Source: Nocardioides zhouii (lineage in GTDB: Bacteria; Actinomycetota; Actinomycetes; Propionibacteriales; Nocardioidaceae). From it: a stretch of 64,000 bases of DNA. Under the pieces are notes generated by a model. The model had not been told where the DNA came from, searched no databases, and saw only the letters and a list, made by a program, of their open reading frames with translations. How positions within the stretch are numbered: the stretch's first letter is position 1; every line of letters starts with the position of its first letter. Made by a program: the position numbers and the translations under genes. The stretch is taken from assembly GCF_004137345.1 (NCBI RefSeq), contig NZ_SDWV01000006.1, positions 168,612 to 232,611 on the forward strand, written 5' to 3'. Of the stretch, positions 26,042-36,082 are shown piece by piece.

Positions 26042-27096
26042 GACTCCTCCAACTCCTGGTGCTGTTGTCCTTGCCGTTCCTGGTCGAGCTCGATGACGTG
26101 CTCGGGGGCCCAGCCGACGGTGACCCGTTGACCGCGGAGAGCCATGGCCTCGTGCGTGGTGCCGCGCAGGTTCTGGCGCAGCACGGTGAGGGTCGGCCCG
26201 GCATCGAGCTCGACCAGGTAGTGGTTGACCGAGCCGAGGTAGACCACGTCCTGCACGACCCCGGGTGCCGTGGCGTCGTCGTCGCCCACCTCGTCACCGA
26301 GGTGGATCTTCTCGGGCCTGATGCTGAAGACACCTCGACGGCCGAGCACCGTGTGCGCGGCCTCGCCCTCCAGCAGGTTGGAGGTGCCGACGAATCCCGC
26401 CACGAACGGCGAGGCCGGGCTCTCGTACAGGTCGGCCGGAGCGGCCACCTGCTCGATGCGACCATCGCGGAAGACCGCGATCCGGTCACTCATCGTGAGC
26501 GCCTCCTCCTGGTCGTGGGTCACGAACACGAAGGTGATGCCGACGTCGCGCTGGATCTGCTTGAGCTCGAGCTGCATCGACCGGCGCAGCTTGAGGTCGA
26601 GGGCGCCGAGCGGCTCGTCGAGGAGCAGCACCTTGGGCCGGTTGACCAGCGCCCTCGCGAGGGCGACGCGCTGGCGCTGCCCGCCCGAGAGCTGGGTGGG
26701 CCGTCGCGCGGCGAGGTCGCCGAGCTGGACCGCCTCGAGGGCCGCAGTCGCCCGCTCGCGGCGCTCGGCACGCGGGACCTTCTTGACCCGCAACCCGTAC
26801 TCGACGTTGGCCAGCACGTCCATGTGCGGGAAGAGCGCGTAGTCCTGGAACACCGTGTTGACGTCGCGGGCGAACGGGGGCCGGCCGGTGACGTCCTGGC
26901 CGGCGAGGTGCACCCGGCCCGAGGTCGGCTGCTCGAAGCCCGCGATCATCCGCAGCACGGTGGTCTTGCCCGAGCCACTGGGACCGAGCATGGAGAAGAA
27001 CTCGCCGTCGCGGATCTCCAGGTCCACGCCGTCGACAGCCGTGACGTCGCCGAAGGACTTGCTGAGTCCGACCAGCTCGACGGCCGTTGTGCTCAT
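26038..27096 (-). CDS. ABC transporter ATP-binding protein, polyamine type (PotA-like)
   Basis: A 352-residue ATPase: Walker A GPSGSGKTT near residue 39, Q-loop VFQDYALFPHM, signature LSGGQRQRVALARAL, Walker B VLLLDEPLGALD, switch His in VTHDQEEAL, and a C-terminal TOBE regulatory domain (FSIRPEKIHLG onward). The ATG at 27096 has AGGGG 8 nt upstream; a GTG five codons earlier would bury that site. It opens the importer operon, with a candidate promoter at 27150-27194, and lies downstream of the groEL terminator. Confidence 0.92.
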   Translation of the reverse strand: MSTTAVELVGLSKSFGDVTAVDGVDLEIRDGEFFSMLGPSGSGKTTVLRMIAGFEQPTSGRVHLAGQDVTGRPPFARDVNTVFQDYALFPHMDVLANVEYGLRVKKVPRAERRERATAALEAVQLGDLAARRPTQLSGGQRQRVALARALVNRPKVLLLDEPLGALDLKLRRSMQLELKQIQRDVGITFVFVTHDQEEALTMSDRIAVFRDGRIEQVAAPADLYESPASPFVAGFVGTSNLLEGEAAHTVLGRRGVFSIRPEKIHLGDEVGDDDATAPGVVQDVVYLGSVNHYLVELDAGPTLTVLRQNLRGTTHEAMALRGQRVTVGWAPEHVIELDQERQGQQHQELEES

Positions 27097-27149
27097 GCAG
27101 TGCCCCTTCACGCGAATGCATGGGGACGACGGAATGCGTCGTCGGGCTC

Positions 27150-27194
27150 ACAGTAAGGGGTCGATACGCGCGTACGTGTGACGCGCAGATCACG
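27150..27194 (-). promoter_or_regulatory. Candidate promoter and operator region of the ABC importer operon
   Basis: A TACTGT -10-like hexamer (27150-27155) lies 53 nt before the ATPase start. Just upstream are the 10-bp palindrome TACGCGCGTA (27165-27174) and a dyad TGTGA-N8-TCACG (27177-27194). The spacing of 8 is wrong for CRP. No clear -35. Weak evidence. Confidence 0.35.
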
Positions 27195-27231
27195 ATTCAG
27201 CAGAGGTCCAGACAGGTGCGCCCGGAGAATG

Positions 27232-27266
27232 CAGCAGGGCCCCCGCCGAAAGCGGAGGCCCTGCTG
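27232..27266 (-). terminator. Transcription terminator of groEL
   Basis: A 10-bp stem, CAGCAGGGCC (27232-27241) with GGCCCTGCTG (27257-27266), encloses a small CCGC-CGAAA-GCGG inner hairpin, 55 nt after the groEL stop. No long U-tract, as usual in GC-rich genomes. Confidence 0.75.
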
Positions 27267-27321
27267 GTGGAGCTGTGTGGCTGGGGGACGGATCAGCCGA
27301 GCTGAAGCTTCTTCGCTTCGC

Positions 27322-29112
<1,791 letters not shown>

Positions 29113-29115
29113 TCA

Positions 29116-29144
29116 TGTTTAGCACTCGACCCCCGAGAGTGCAA
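29116..29144 (-). promoter_or_regulatory. groEL promoter
   Basis: On the minus strand -35 TTGCAC (29139-29144) and -10 TAAACA (29116-29121) are separated by 17 nt. Both hexamers overlap arms of the CIRCE element, so HrcA would block polymerase directly. The predicted leader is about 150 nt. Confidence 0.75.
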
Positions 29145-29145
29145 A
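29119..29145. promoter_or_regulatory. CIRCE element, main copy (HrcA operator)
   Basis: TTAGCACTC-N9-GAGTGCAAA matches the CIRCE consensus TTAGCACTC-N9-GAGTGCTAA in 17 of 18 positions and overlaps the groEL promoter. Confidence 0.92.
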
Positions 29146-29172
29146 CGCCTCAGAGGCTCGTCGGCGCGGCCG

Positions 29173-30330
29173 TCACGAGAGGTCGGCGAGCTGGGCGATG
29201 CTGACCCGGCCCACGATCTCGCTGACGAGGTGGACGTCCTCGGTGCCGACGTCCCAGGCCAGGATCCGTTGGCCCTCCGTGCTGGATGAGGAGAAGAGGA
29301 CGGTGTCCCCGCCGATCCACCCCAGCGGGAGGCAGCACCCCTTGCTGCGGGTCCCGTCGCCGCCGAAGCCGTAGTCGAGCGCCAGCGCGGTGCGGTCGCC
29401 GTGCCGGTCCACCATGAGCGCCTGCGGATTGCTGACCGAGCCGCCGGACACGCCGCCGGCGAGGAAGGCCGCCTGCGCCGTGCCTGCCCGGCCCACGGCG
29501 ACTGGGCCCCATGGCTCGTCGGCTCCCGTCCAGCCCTGCACCCAGTCGACGTCGGCGACCGAGGTCTCCCCGTCCAGGCTGTGCACGACCCCAGATGAGT
29601 CGTCGCCCAGCGCGTCAGGCACCCATATCTGGTTCGTCATCAGCCACCGCGCACCCTCCGCCAGCCAGTCCGGGGTGTCGACCGTCGTCCAGGCGCCGGT
29701 CATCAGGTCCAGCACCTCGATCGAACTGTCCTGTACGAAGAAGGCACGGAGCCGGTCACCGGACAGGCTGGCGTGCGACAGCGGGGTACGCCCGTTGCCC
29801 TCCTCGTCGGTCACCGGCTCGAGCCGCGAGATGTCGATCTCGACCGCCCGCTGGCTCTCGGTCAGGGCGAGCACCCGCTCCCCGCGGCCCGCGAACAGCG
29901 CGACCACCGGCTCCCCGACGGATCCGACGACCTCGGCTCCCTCGAGGTTGATCACGGCGGGGAGACCGGCGACGGGGAGCACGGGAAGATCGGCCTCCTC
30001 CACCGCGGAGGGTGCCCACCAGATCGGTGCTCCGGCGTACTCACCAGCCGGGCGTGCCACCGGAGCCTGACCGGTCGCCGAGGCTGTGGCGGACGGCGTG
30101 GGCGACGTGGAGGGGGCCGGCGCCGGTGCCACCCGGCCGCCGGGACTCGCCAGCACGGCCACACCGGTGACAATTGCGGCTGCCGCGGCGGTCGCGGCGA
30201 CGACGCCGACCCGCGACCCGACGCGACGACGGGTGCCGTCACGCCAGGCCCGGTCGATGGCAGCCGGGTCCTGCAGGTCCTGGTCGGGGGCCGCGGCGCG
30301 GAACAGGTCGCGGAGGTCGGTGTCGGTCAT
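29173..30330 (-). CDS. Membrane protein coupled to a SigE-family sigma factor (putative anti-sigma or sensor)
   Basis: A 385-residue protein with a short cytoplasmic part (MTDTDLRDLFRAAAPDQDLQ), one membrane helix near residues 40-62, a Pro/Ser/Thr linker and a large extracellular domain with repeated beta-strand motifs (AVINLEGAEVVGSVGEPVVA, VLDLMTGAWTTVDTP) suggesting a beta-propeller-like fold. The ATG overlaps the stop of the sigma gene (ATGA). Such partners of SigE-family ECF factors are presumed to act as anti-sigma factors, but no zinc-binding HxxxCxxC motif is visible in the cytoplasmic part. Confidence 0.72.
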   Translation of the reverse strand: MTDTDLRDLFRAAAPDQDLQDPAAIDRAWRDGTRRRVGSRVGVVAATAAAAAIVTGVAVLASPGGRVAPAPAPSTSPTPSATASATGQAPVARPAGEYAGAPIWWAPSAVEEADLPVLPVAGLPAVINLEGAEVVGSVGEPVVALFAGRGERVLALTESQRAVEIDISRLEPVTDEEGNGRTPLSHASLSGDRLRAFFVQDSSIEVLDLMTGAWTTVDTPDWLAEGARWLMTNQIWVPDALGDDSSGVVHSLDGETSVADVDWVQGWTGADEPWGPVAVGRAGTAQAAFLAGGVSGGSVSNPQALMVDRHGDRTALALDYGFGGDGTRSKGCCLPLGWIGGDTVLFSSSSTEGQRILAWDVGTEDVHLVSEIVGRVSIAQLADLS

Positions 30331-30842
30331 GAGGTCTCCAGGAAGAGCAGGTCGCTGAGCTCGGGAGCGAGCTCGCGCAAACGGCGCAGGGCCAGGTGGG
30401 CGGTGCTCTTGACGGTGCCGGTGGAGACACCGAGGGCCTGCGCGATCTCGGCCTCGGAGAGGTCGTCGAAGTAGCGCAGAACGAGGACGGCCCGCTGCCG
30501 GTCGGTGAGGCGACCGAGGGCCCCGAGGAGCACCATGCGTCGCTCTACGGCGGAGTCGCCCGCGGGCGTGCGACCCGGGTCAACAATCTCGGAGGCCACC
30601 TCGAAACGGGCGCGACGCCACCAGGAGACGTTGTCGCGCACCAGGATCTGTCGGGCGTACGCATCGGGATGGCCGTCGCGCAGCCGTGGCCAGCGCTGCG
30701 CCACCTTGGTCAGCGCCTCCTGGACGAGGTCCTCGGCCAGGCCGGGGTCGCCCGTCAGGAAGCTCGCGGTCCGGAGCAGGTGGGGACGGCGGAGGGTCGC
30801 CCACGCCGTGAACGACTCGCGATCGCCCAACCGTTGCTCCAT
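30327..30842 (-). CDS. ECF RNA polymerase sigma factor, SigE family
   Basis: A 171-residue ECF sigma factor. Region 2 includes LRTASFLTGDPGLAEDLVQEALTKVAQRW and region 4 includes LTDRQRAVLVLRYFDDLSEAEIAQALGVSTGTVKS. This matches the Streptomyces-type SigE family of small ECF factors. The ATG at 30842 has GAGG about 6 nt upstream. Its stop is coupled to a membrane protein gene that is probably its regulator. Confidence 0.92.
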   Translation of the reverse strand: MEQRLGDRESFTAWATLRRPHLLRTASFLTGDPGLAEDLVQEALTKVAQRWPRLRDGHPDAYARQILVRDNVSWWRRARFEVASEIVDPGRTPAGDSAVERRMVLLGALGRLTDRQRAVLVLRYFDDLSEAEIAQALGVSTGTVKSTAHLALRRLRELAPELSDLLFLETS

Positions 30843-30849
30843 GACCACC

Positions 30850-31710
30850 TCAACGCGTGCGCGACTCGCGAGGTTGGAGGTGCGCGACAACGAGGTCCGC
30901 GAACGGTCCCGCATTGGCGGGCGAGACGTCGAGGTAGAGCCCGGGCTCGATCAGCTCGAGCTCGCTGACGACCCAGTCCCCCTGCCAGTGGAGGAGGTCG
31001 ACACGCAGGTAGTCGATCGGCCGGCCGAAGCGTCGCGCCATGGCGTCGTACGCCCTCAGTGCGAGCGGGCCGACCTCGCCCGTCGGCACCTCGCGCACCT
31101 GCCCGCCGAACTCCTCGTGGACGCGGATCTCGCCGGTGCCGGCCGGCACCTTGTCGAACCGCGCGGTGACGCGGCCGTCGATGACGTAGACCGACACCTC
31201 GCCGTGGGTGTGGATCGACTCGACGAGCGGCTGGACGACGACCGGCCCACCCTCGACATGGGGTGCTGCCTGGTCCTCGTCGAGCCCGGCCTGCAGGACC
31301 GCCAGGCCCTGCCCGCCGGCGCCGATGGCCGGCTTCACGACAGCCGTGCCGAGGCCGTCGACCGCGGCGACCAGCTGCGTGGCGCTGGCGACCCAGGCGG
31401 TCGGGACGCCCGGCAGGTCGTCGAGGTCGAGGAGGTAGCGCTTGTCGTGGTTCCACGCGAAGACGTCGGCGCCGTTGAGCAGCCGGGACTGGTCGAGCGA
31501 GGCCGCCCAGCCGAGGAAGTCCGCCGGTCGCTCGACGTAGTCCCACGTGGAGCGTACGGCGACGAGGTCCGCTGCGGCCCAGTCCACGGCCGGGTCGTCC
31601 CACCGCACCCAGGCGAAGTCGATGCCGCGCTCGGCGAGGGCAGCGTCGAGTGCGGGCGCGCCGGGCTCGCCCTGCGGCAGGTCACCGCTGGTCGCGAGGA
31701 GGACGGTCAT
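30850..31710 (-). CDS. ATP-grasp domain protein
   Basis: A 286-residue ATP-grasp enzyme resembling RimK/prokaryotic glutathione-synthetase-like proteins: VRSTWDYVERPADFLGWA, AVVKPAIGAGGQGLAVLQ (ATP-binding Lys and Gly loop), VVVQPLVESIHTHGEVSVYV, RFDKVPAGTGEIRVHEEFGG and a metal-binding ELIEPGLYLD near the end. The family makes amide or peptide-like bonds using acyl phosphates; the substrate is unknown. It lies 7 nt upstream of the sigma gene's start region on the same strand and 10 nt after the methyltransferase gene, so it may belong to either unit. Confidence 0.82.
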   Translation of the reverse strand: MTVLLATSGDLPQGEPGAPALDAALAERGIDFAWVRWDDPAVDWAAADLVAVRSTWDYVERPADFLGWAASLDQSRLLNGADVFAWNHDKRYLLDLDDLPGVPTAWVASATQLVAAVDGLGTAVVKPAIGAGGQGLAVLQAGLDEDQAAPHVEGGPVVVQPLVESIHTHGEVSVYVIDGRVTARFDKVPAGTGEIRVHEEFGGQVREVPTGEVGPLALRAYDAMARRFGRPIDYLRVDLLHWQGDWVVSELELIEPGLYLDVSPANAGPFADLVVAHLQPRESRTR

Positions 31711-31720
31711 GCGGGGGCAG

Positions 31721-32572
31721 TCATGCTTCGGGCAGCTCGGAGGCGCCGTACAGCTCGTGGGCGACGTCGTCGCGGTTGGTGCCCTCGCGGTTGTCACCCT
31801 TCTCGATGATCACGAGGTTGTGGTAGCAGTGCACGCCCCTGACCCACTGGTCGGTGTAGGTCGCCTCGTAGCCCTCGACGAGGAATTCCTCGTGGTTGAG
31901 GCCGTCGATGAGGTCCTTGACGAGGTCCATCGAGGTGCCGGGAGCACGGGGGTCGAGCTCGCCGCCCCAGGCGGGCCAGTAGGACGTCTGGATGTCCTCG
32001 ATGCAGTAGATCGCGCCGTCGGGCAGCAGGGGGAACAGGATCCGGAAGGACTCCCGGACGTGGGCCGGGATGTGGCTGCCGTCGTCGATGACGACGAGCG
32101 GGGCGCCCTGCTCCTCGATGATGCGGTGCAGGATCTCCGGGTCGGTCTGGTCGCCGAGGTAGGTGTGGATGTGCCCGCGGGTCAGCCACGTCTTGTCCTC
32201 GATGTCGAGGCCGACGATCGTGGCGCGCGGGAAGAACCAGCGCCACATCTTCATCGAGGCGCCGCTCTTGCGCCGCTTCTTGTAGCCGCCGATGCCGAGC
32301 TCGAGCAGCGTGAAGGAGTCGCCGCGCAGGTGCTGGAGGTGCCGCTCGTAGTGGGGGGTGTAGCGGTGCACGCCCCACTTGTCGGTGCGGAACTCGACCG
32401 CGAGCTCGGTCAGGTTGCTGGCCAGCAACCGGCGGCGGCGTTCGGCCTTCGGGTCGGCCACGGCGCTGGCAGGCGCGGGCTGCGACGGAGGTGCGGGCGG
32501 GTCCTGCATGCGGCTGGCCTTCTGGGCCGCCTTCTTGACGGCCTGGCCGGCTCGTCGAGCAGTGGTGCGCAC
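31721..32572 (-). CDS. Class I SAM-dependent methyltransferase
   Basis: A 283-residue methyltransferase of the type annotated as demethylmacrocin O-methyltransferase-like or CmcI-like. A basic N-terminus and Pro/Ala linker (residues 1-45) precede the domain: FTLLELGIGG is the SAM-binding glycine motif, TIVGLDIEDKTW the ribose-binding acidic turn, and LVVIDDGSHIPAHVRESF the DDGSH metal/catalytic motif of this group. The GTG start has a TAGGGT -10 box 6 nt away that overlaps the stop of the upstream hydrolase gene. The acceptor is unknown; sugar hydroxyls are the usual target. Confidence 0.85.
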   Translation of the reverse strand: MRTTARRAGQAVKKAAQKASRMQDPPAPPSQPAPASAVADPKAERRRRLLASNLTELAVEFRTDKWGVHRYTPHYERHLQHLRGDSFTLLELGIGGYKKRRKSGASMKMWRWFFPRATIVGLDIEDKTWLTRGHIHTYLGDQTDPEILHRIIEEQGAPLVVIDDGSHIPAHVRESFRILFPLLPDGAIYCIEDIQTSYWPAWGGELDPRAPGTSMDLVKDLIDGLNHEEFLVEGYEATYTDQWVRGVHCYHNLVIIEKGDNREGTNRDDVAHELYGASELPEA

Positions 32573-32578
32573 CCGGGA

Positions 32579-32584
32579 ACCCTA
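32579..32584 (-). promoter_or_regulatory. -10 element of a leaderless promoter, overlapping a stop codon
   Basis: TAGGGT on the minus strand lies 6 nt before the GTG at 32572; its TAG is the stop codon of the SGNH hydrolase gene. Confidence 0.5.
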
Positions 32585-33445
32585 ACCTGACCCGCGCTGC
32601 CCGGGTGCGTGGTGCCCGAACGGCAGATGCTGCACCACACCCAGCGCTGCAAGCACCGACGGCAGCATCGCCTTGGCGGTGCGCTTGTAGCCGTGCGCGC
32701 TGGGGTGGAAGCGGTCGAGGCTGAACATCTCCTCGGGATTGGTGATGAAGAACGGTCCCACCACGTGCGCGAGCGACACCACCCGCGCGCCGTGCTCCAG
32801 GGCGACCACCCGTTGGGCCGCCGCGAGCTGGCGCGAGGCCCGCGAGCCGAGCGCCCGCAACGGCTGCGGCACCGGTCGCAGCGCGCCGAGGTCGGGGCAG
32901 GTCCCGACGACCACCTCGGCACCGCGCCCGCGGAGGTCGTCGATGGCCTCGGCCAGGTGTCGTACGGAGTCGGCCACCGGCACCCGGTGCGTGACGTCGT
33001 TGCCGCCGACGACGATCACCGCGACATGGGGCCTGTACGTCGCGGGCAGCGAGGCGAGCTGCGTCGCCAGCATGCTGCTCTCCGAGCCCACGACCGCCGC
33101 CGTACGCAGGCGCACCGACCGTCCCGCGTGCCGGGCGACACCGCGGGCCAGCCGGCCCGCGAGCGTGTGCTTGGCACGCTCGGCGCCGAGGCCGGCGGCG
33201 ATCGAGTCGCCCAGGACGAGCAGGTCCACCGGCTCCCCGTACTTCTTCTTGTAGTGCTTGTCGGCCGATGGCGCCTGCTCGCCCAGCGGCTTGCCGATCG
33301 CGCGCCGTGCCTGCGCGGCCTGCCGCTGCAGCAGCTCGCGGGCGGCGTACGCCGTCGCGCCGCCGACGCCGCCCACCACCGCGAGGGCGGCGCCGGCCCG
33401 GGTCAGGTGCTTGGTCGCCACCCCACCCATCAACCACACCGACAT
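32582..33445 (-). CDS. SGNH/GDSL-family hydrolase
   Basis: A 287-residue esterase/lipase-fold protein. The nucleophile Ser is in LLVLGDSIAAGLGA, the oxyanion Gly/Asn in VVGGNDVTH and the catalytic Asp/His in DRFHPSAHGYK. An N-terminal hydrophobic segment (AGAALAVVGGVGGATAYAAR) suggests membrane anchoring or export. Start choice is uncertain: ATG 33445 is used here, ATG 33430 is equally possible, and neither has a clear ribosome site. Confidence 0.85.
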   Translation of the reverse strand: MSVWLMGGVATKHLTRAGAALAVVGGVGGATAYAARELLQRQAAQARRAIGKPLGEQAPSADKHYKKKYGEPVDLLVLGDSIAAGLGAERAKHTLAGRLARGVARHAGRSVRLRTAAVVGSESSMLATQLASLPATYRPHVAVIVVGGNDVTHRVPVADSVRHLAEAIDDLRGRGAEVVVGTCPDLGALRPVPQPLRALGSRASRQLAAAQRVVALEHGARVVSLAHVVGPFFITNPEEMFSLDRFHPSAHGYKRTAKAMLPSVLAALGVVQHLPFGHHAPGQRGSG

Positions 33446-33545
33446 GGACCGGCGGTCAACTACGGGCGACGGATGGCCCAACGACACCCCCAACCTGGGT
33501 CCATGTACTCACGACAACAGGCCCCGGGTTCGTCACGCTGGGCTC

Positions 33546-34763
33546 ATGAGCGACTCCGCAGTCCTGACCACCCGCCCTGTTCCACCGCGCCAGCTCGCCT
33601 GGTTGCGCTCCGAGGTCGCCGACTGGACCTCCCAGGGCATCATCACGCCCGACCAGGCCGACCGCATCTCCCGGCACTACACCGCCTCCGACCACACGAG
33701 GTTCAGCGTCGGCCGCGTGCTGCTCTACCTCGGTGGCGGCTTCGTCGGCATCGGCCTCATCTGGCTGGTCGCCGCCAACCTCGACCAGCTCTCCCCCGTC
33801 GCCCGCTTCGTCGCGGTGACCGTCCTCTGGCTGTCGTTCCTCGCCGGCGGTGAGCTCCTCGCCTCGCGCCAGGCCTCACGCCCGCTCGTCGGGGCCGTAC
33901 GCCTCCTGGCCGCCCTCGGCATCGGTGCGGTCCTCTTCCAGGCCGCCCAGTCCCTACAGGTGCCCGCCTTCGAGCCGCGCCTCATCGGGCTGTGGGCCGT
34001 CGGCGCCCTGCTGCACGCGTACGCCGTCCGCGCGTACGCCCCGTTCCTCGTCGGCATCCTCGCCGGGGTCACGTGGTGGTTCGCGCAGCCGCTCTGGGAC
34101 GAGCAGAGCGGCCTCGCGGTCGTCGTGCTCTTCGGCGCCGCCGCCGTGCTGGCCGCCGGCCTCGCCGTCCTGCACGACGGCCGTCTCGACTCCTTCGCCT
34201 GGGCCTGGCGCACGGTCGCCGGCGCCATGGCGCTGCTCTCGCTCTTCGCCGCTGCCATCCCCGACATCGGTGAGGACGGCCTGACCTGGTCGCCGTGGCT
34301 GGTGGGCGCGCTCGTCGCGGCCGGCGTCGCAGCAGTCGCCGCCGCCGTCGTGGCGCGGGGGGCCCGTGCCCTCGAGCCGGCCGGCGCCGTCGTGGTGCTA
34401 GGCGTCGCGACCCTGCTCGGCCTCTGGTCGACTGGGTCCGACACGAGCGACGTGGATGCGTCCGACTGGATGCACGCCGCGGTCTCGGTGGCCGCGTACG
34501 TCGTGCTGGCCGTCGCCCTGGTGGCGCTCGGCACCGTGCGCGAGCACACCGCCCTCACCTGGATGGCGATGGGCGGGCTCGTGGTCTTCACGACCTTCCA
34601 GAGCTTCGCCGTCTTCGCCCCGATCGTGACCGGCGCCTGGCTCTTCGTGGTGCTCGGCACGGTCTTCCTCGGCAGCGGCTTCCTCTTCGACCGGGCCCGG
34701 CGCGAGCTGGTCCAGGCGCTCGACACCGACACCGACACACACACCGATGGAGCAGCCCGATGA
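33546..34763 (+). CDS. DUF2157 multi-spanning membrane protein
   Basis: A 405-residue membrane protein. A soluble N-terminal part (SEVADWTSQGIITPDQADRI), typical of DUF2157, is followed by about ten to twelve hydrophobic helices. The C-terminal tail holds a short Asp-Thr repeat (DTDTDTHTDGA). No function is known for the family. Its stop overlaps the ATG of a GDYxxLxY-domain gene, a pairing seen widely, so the two proteins likely act together at the membrane. Confidence 0.82.
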   Translation: MSDSAVLTTRPVPPRQLAWLRSEVADWTSQGIITPDQADRISRHYTASDHTRFSVGRVLLYLGGGFVGIGLIWLVAANLDQLSPVARFVAVTVLWLSFLAGGELLASRQASRPLVGAVRLLAALGIGAVLFQAAQSLQVPAFEPRLIGLWAVGALLHAYAVRAYAPFLVGILAGVTWWFAQPLWDEQSGLAVVVLFGAAAVLAAGLAVLHDGRLDSFAWAWRTVAGAMALLSLFAAAIPDIGEDGLTWSPWLVGALVAAGVAAVAAAVVARGARALEPAGAVVVLGVATLLGLWSTGSDTSDVDASDWMHAAVSVAAYVVLAVALVALGTVREHTALTWMAMGGLVVFTTFQSFAVFAPIVTGAWLFVVLGTVFLGSGFLFDRARRELVQALDTDTDTHTDGAAR

Positions 34764-35257
34764 ACCGCACCGCCGTCACCGCCCTGATCGCCGTCGGCCA
34801 GCTGGCCCTGGTCGGCGTGGCCGTCGCACCCCAGCTCTCGGCCCGCACCCTCGGCGACACCTACCTGATGAAGGTCGCGCCGCTCGACCCGATCGACCCG
34901 TTCCGCGGCGCGTACGTCGCCCTCGACTACCCGGACCTGCGCCACGACGACTCCCAGTCGTTCGGGAACCCCGGCCTCGGGACGCTCGAGGACGGTGAGG
35001 AGGGTGCCGTCTACGTCACCCTCGTCGAGGAGGACGGCGTGTGGGCCGCCGACGCGTGGACGCGCGAGCGCCCCGAGGACGGTCCCTACCTCGCCTGCGA
35101 CGACCGCTCGTGGCAGATCAGGTGCGGCATCGAGAGCTTCTTCCTGCCGCAGGACGAGGCCCGGGAGACCGAGCAGCTGCTGAGCGACGGGGCGGTCGCC
35201 GAGGTGCGCATCGACGGTCGCGGCAACGCTGCCGTGGTCGACGTACGAGCGCCCTGA
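34760..35257 (+). CDS. GDYxxLxY-domain membrane-anchored protein
   Basis: A 165-residue protein with one N-terminal hydrophobic helix (VTALIAVGQLALVGVAVAP) and an exposed domain carrying the family pattern: GDTYLMKVAPLDPIDPFRG AYVALDY. Two cysteines (near residues 114 and 121) may form a disulfide. It is translationally coupled to the DUF2157 gene (ATGA), as is typical. Function unknown. Confidence 0.82.
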   Translation: MNRTAVTALIAVGQLALVGVAVAPQLSARTLGDTYLMKVAPLDPIDPFRGAYVALDYPDLRHDDSQSFGNPGLGTLEDGEEGAVYVTLVEEDGVWAADAWTRERPEDGPYLACDDRSWQIRCGIESFFLPQDEARETEQLLSDGAVAEVRIDGRGNAAVVDVRAP

Positions 35258-35259
35258 AC

Positions 35260-35745
35260 TCAGTCGCTGCGGACGACCGAGACCGTGTAGTAGGTCTCGT
35301 CGTCGGCGACCATCGTGCTCGGGTCGATCGCGATGGACTTCGGGACGCCGCGGCGGGCGTAGTCGACCGTCACGGAGTCGGAGGCGGCGGTCGCTTCGCG
35401 GATCATGCTGAAGAGCTCGTCCATCGAGGAGCCGCGGCGGGGCCGCAGCCGCCGGTCGCCCTGCGTGACCTTGATCATGCGGTCACCGCGGATGATGGTC
35501 ACGACGGGCTTCGCGGGGACGCAGAAGCAGCTGACGCGGACCGAGATGACGTAGTCCTCGATCTCCTTGGACTGCCACTCCTGCCAGGCCGTGGACAGCT
35601 CGGGGTCCTCGTTGATGCCCGGCACGAACGGCTGGACGGGCTGCGGGTCCGCCGCGACCGCGGGCGTCGCACCGGCGCTCCATCCACTCACGACCAGGGC
35701 GAGCGGGACGAGGGCTGCGGTCAGGACGTGCTTCATCGTCGTCAT
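35260..35745 (-). CDS. Secreted DUF6174-like protein
   Basis: A 161-residue exported protein: signal peptide with hydrophobic core VLTAALVPLALVVSGWSAGA, then a small domain with WQEWQSKEIEDYVISVRVSC FC and paired Cys-Phe-Cys, VVTIIRGDRMIKV. The pattern agrees with the DUF6174 family of secreted proteins of unknown role. Start could be ATG 35745 or the ATG three codons later (MKHV). Its end is 2 nt from the end of the convergent upstream gene, so antisense read-through is likely unless transcription stops inside. Confidence 0.7.
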   Translation of the reverse strand: MTTMKHVLTAALVPLALVVSGWSAGATPAVAADPQPVQPFVPGINEDPELSTAWQEWQSKEIEDYVISVRVSCFCVPAKPVVTIIRGDRMIKVTQGDRRLRPRRGSSMDELFSMIREATAASDSVTVDYARRGVPKSIAIDPSTMVADDETYYTVSVVRSD

Positions 35746-35791
35746 GGCCCTACGACGTGCCGCGGGGTCGATCCGGTTCCGCCCGGGTGTC

Positions 35792-36067
35792 TCAGCCGCC
35801 GGCGACCGCGGGGATCACCGAGATCTGTACGCCGTCCGGGGTGGGCGTCGCGAGGTCGTCGAGGAAGCGCACGTCGTCGTTGCCGACGTAGACGTTGACG
35901 AACCGGCGCAGGGCGCCCGCCTCGTCGAGGATGCGGCCCTTGATGCCGGAGTAGCGGGCGTCGAGGTCGTCGAGCACCGCGGCCAGGGTGTCGCCCTCGG
36001 CGCTCACCTCGGACTCGCCGCCGGTGTAGGTGCGTAGGATGGTCGGGATCCGGACGGACACGCTCAT
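35792..36067 (-). CDS. Sulfur-carrier protein, MoaD/ThiS family, CysO-like
   Basis: A 91-residue ubiquitin-fold carrier ending in AVAGG; the terminal Gly-Gly is where a thiocarboxylate is made by adenylation and sulfur transfer. The sequence (SVRIPTILRTYTGGE, GIKGRILDEAGALRRFVNVY, VQISVIPAVAGG) is close to mycobacterial CysO, which donates sulfur to CysM. Here the partner encoded 15 nt upstream is a threonine-synthase-family enzyme, not CysM. AGGAG about 13 nt before the ATG serves as ribosome site. Both genes are under one S-box leader, so the carrier is made in response to low S-adenosylmethionine, pointing to methionine rather than molybdopterin or thiamine synthesis. Confidence 0.9.
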   Translation of the reverse strand: MSVSVRIPTILRTYTGGESEVSAEGDTLAAVLDDLDARYSGIKGRILDEAGALRRFVNVYVGNDDVRFLDDLATPTPDGVQISVIPAVAGG

Positions 36068-36082
36068 GTATCTATCTTCTCC

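Noticed and set aside
27177..27194. CRP site before the ABC importer operon
   Set aside because: TGTGA and TCACG are spaced by 8 rather than 6 bases, so it does not fit the family consensus.
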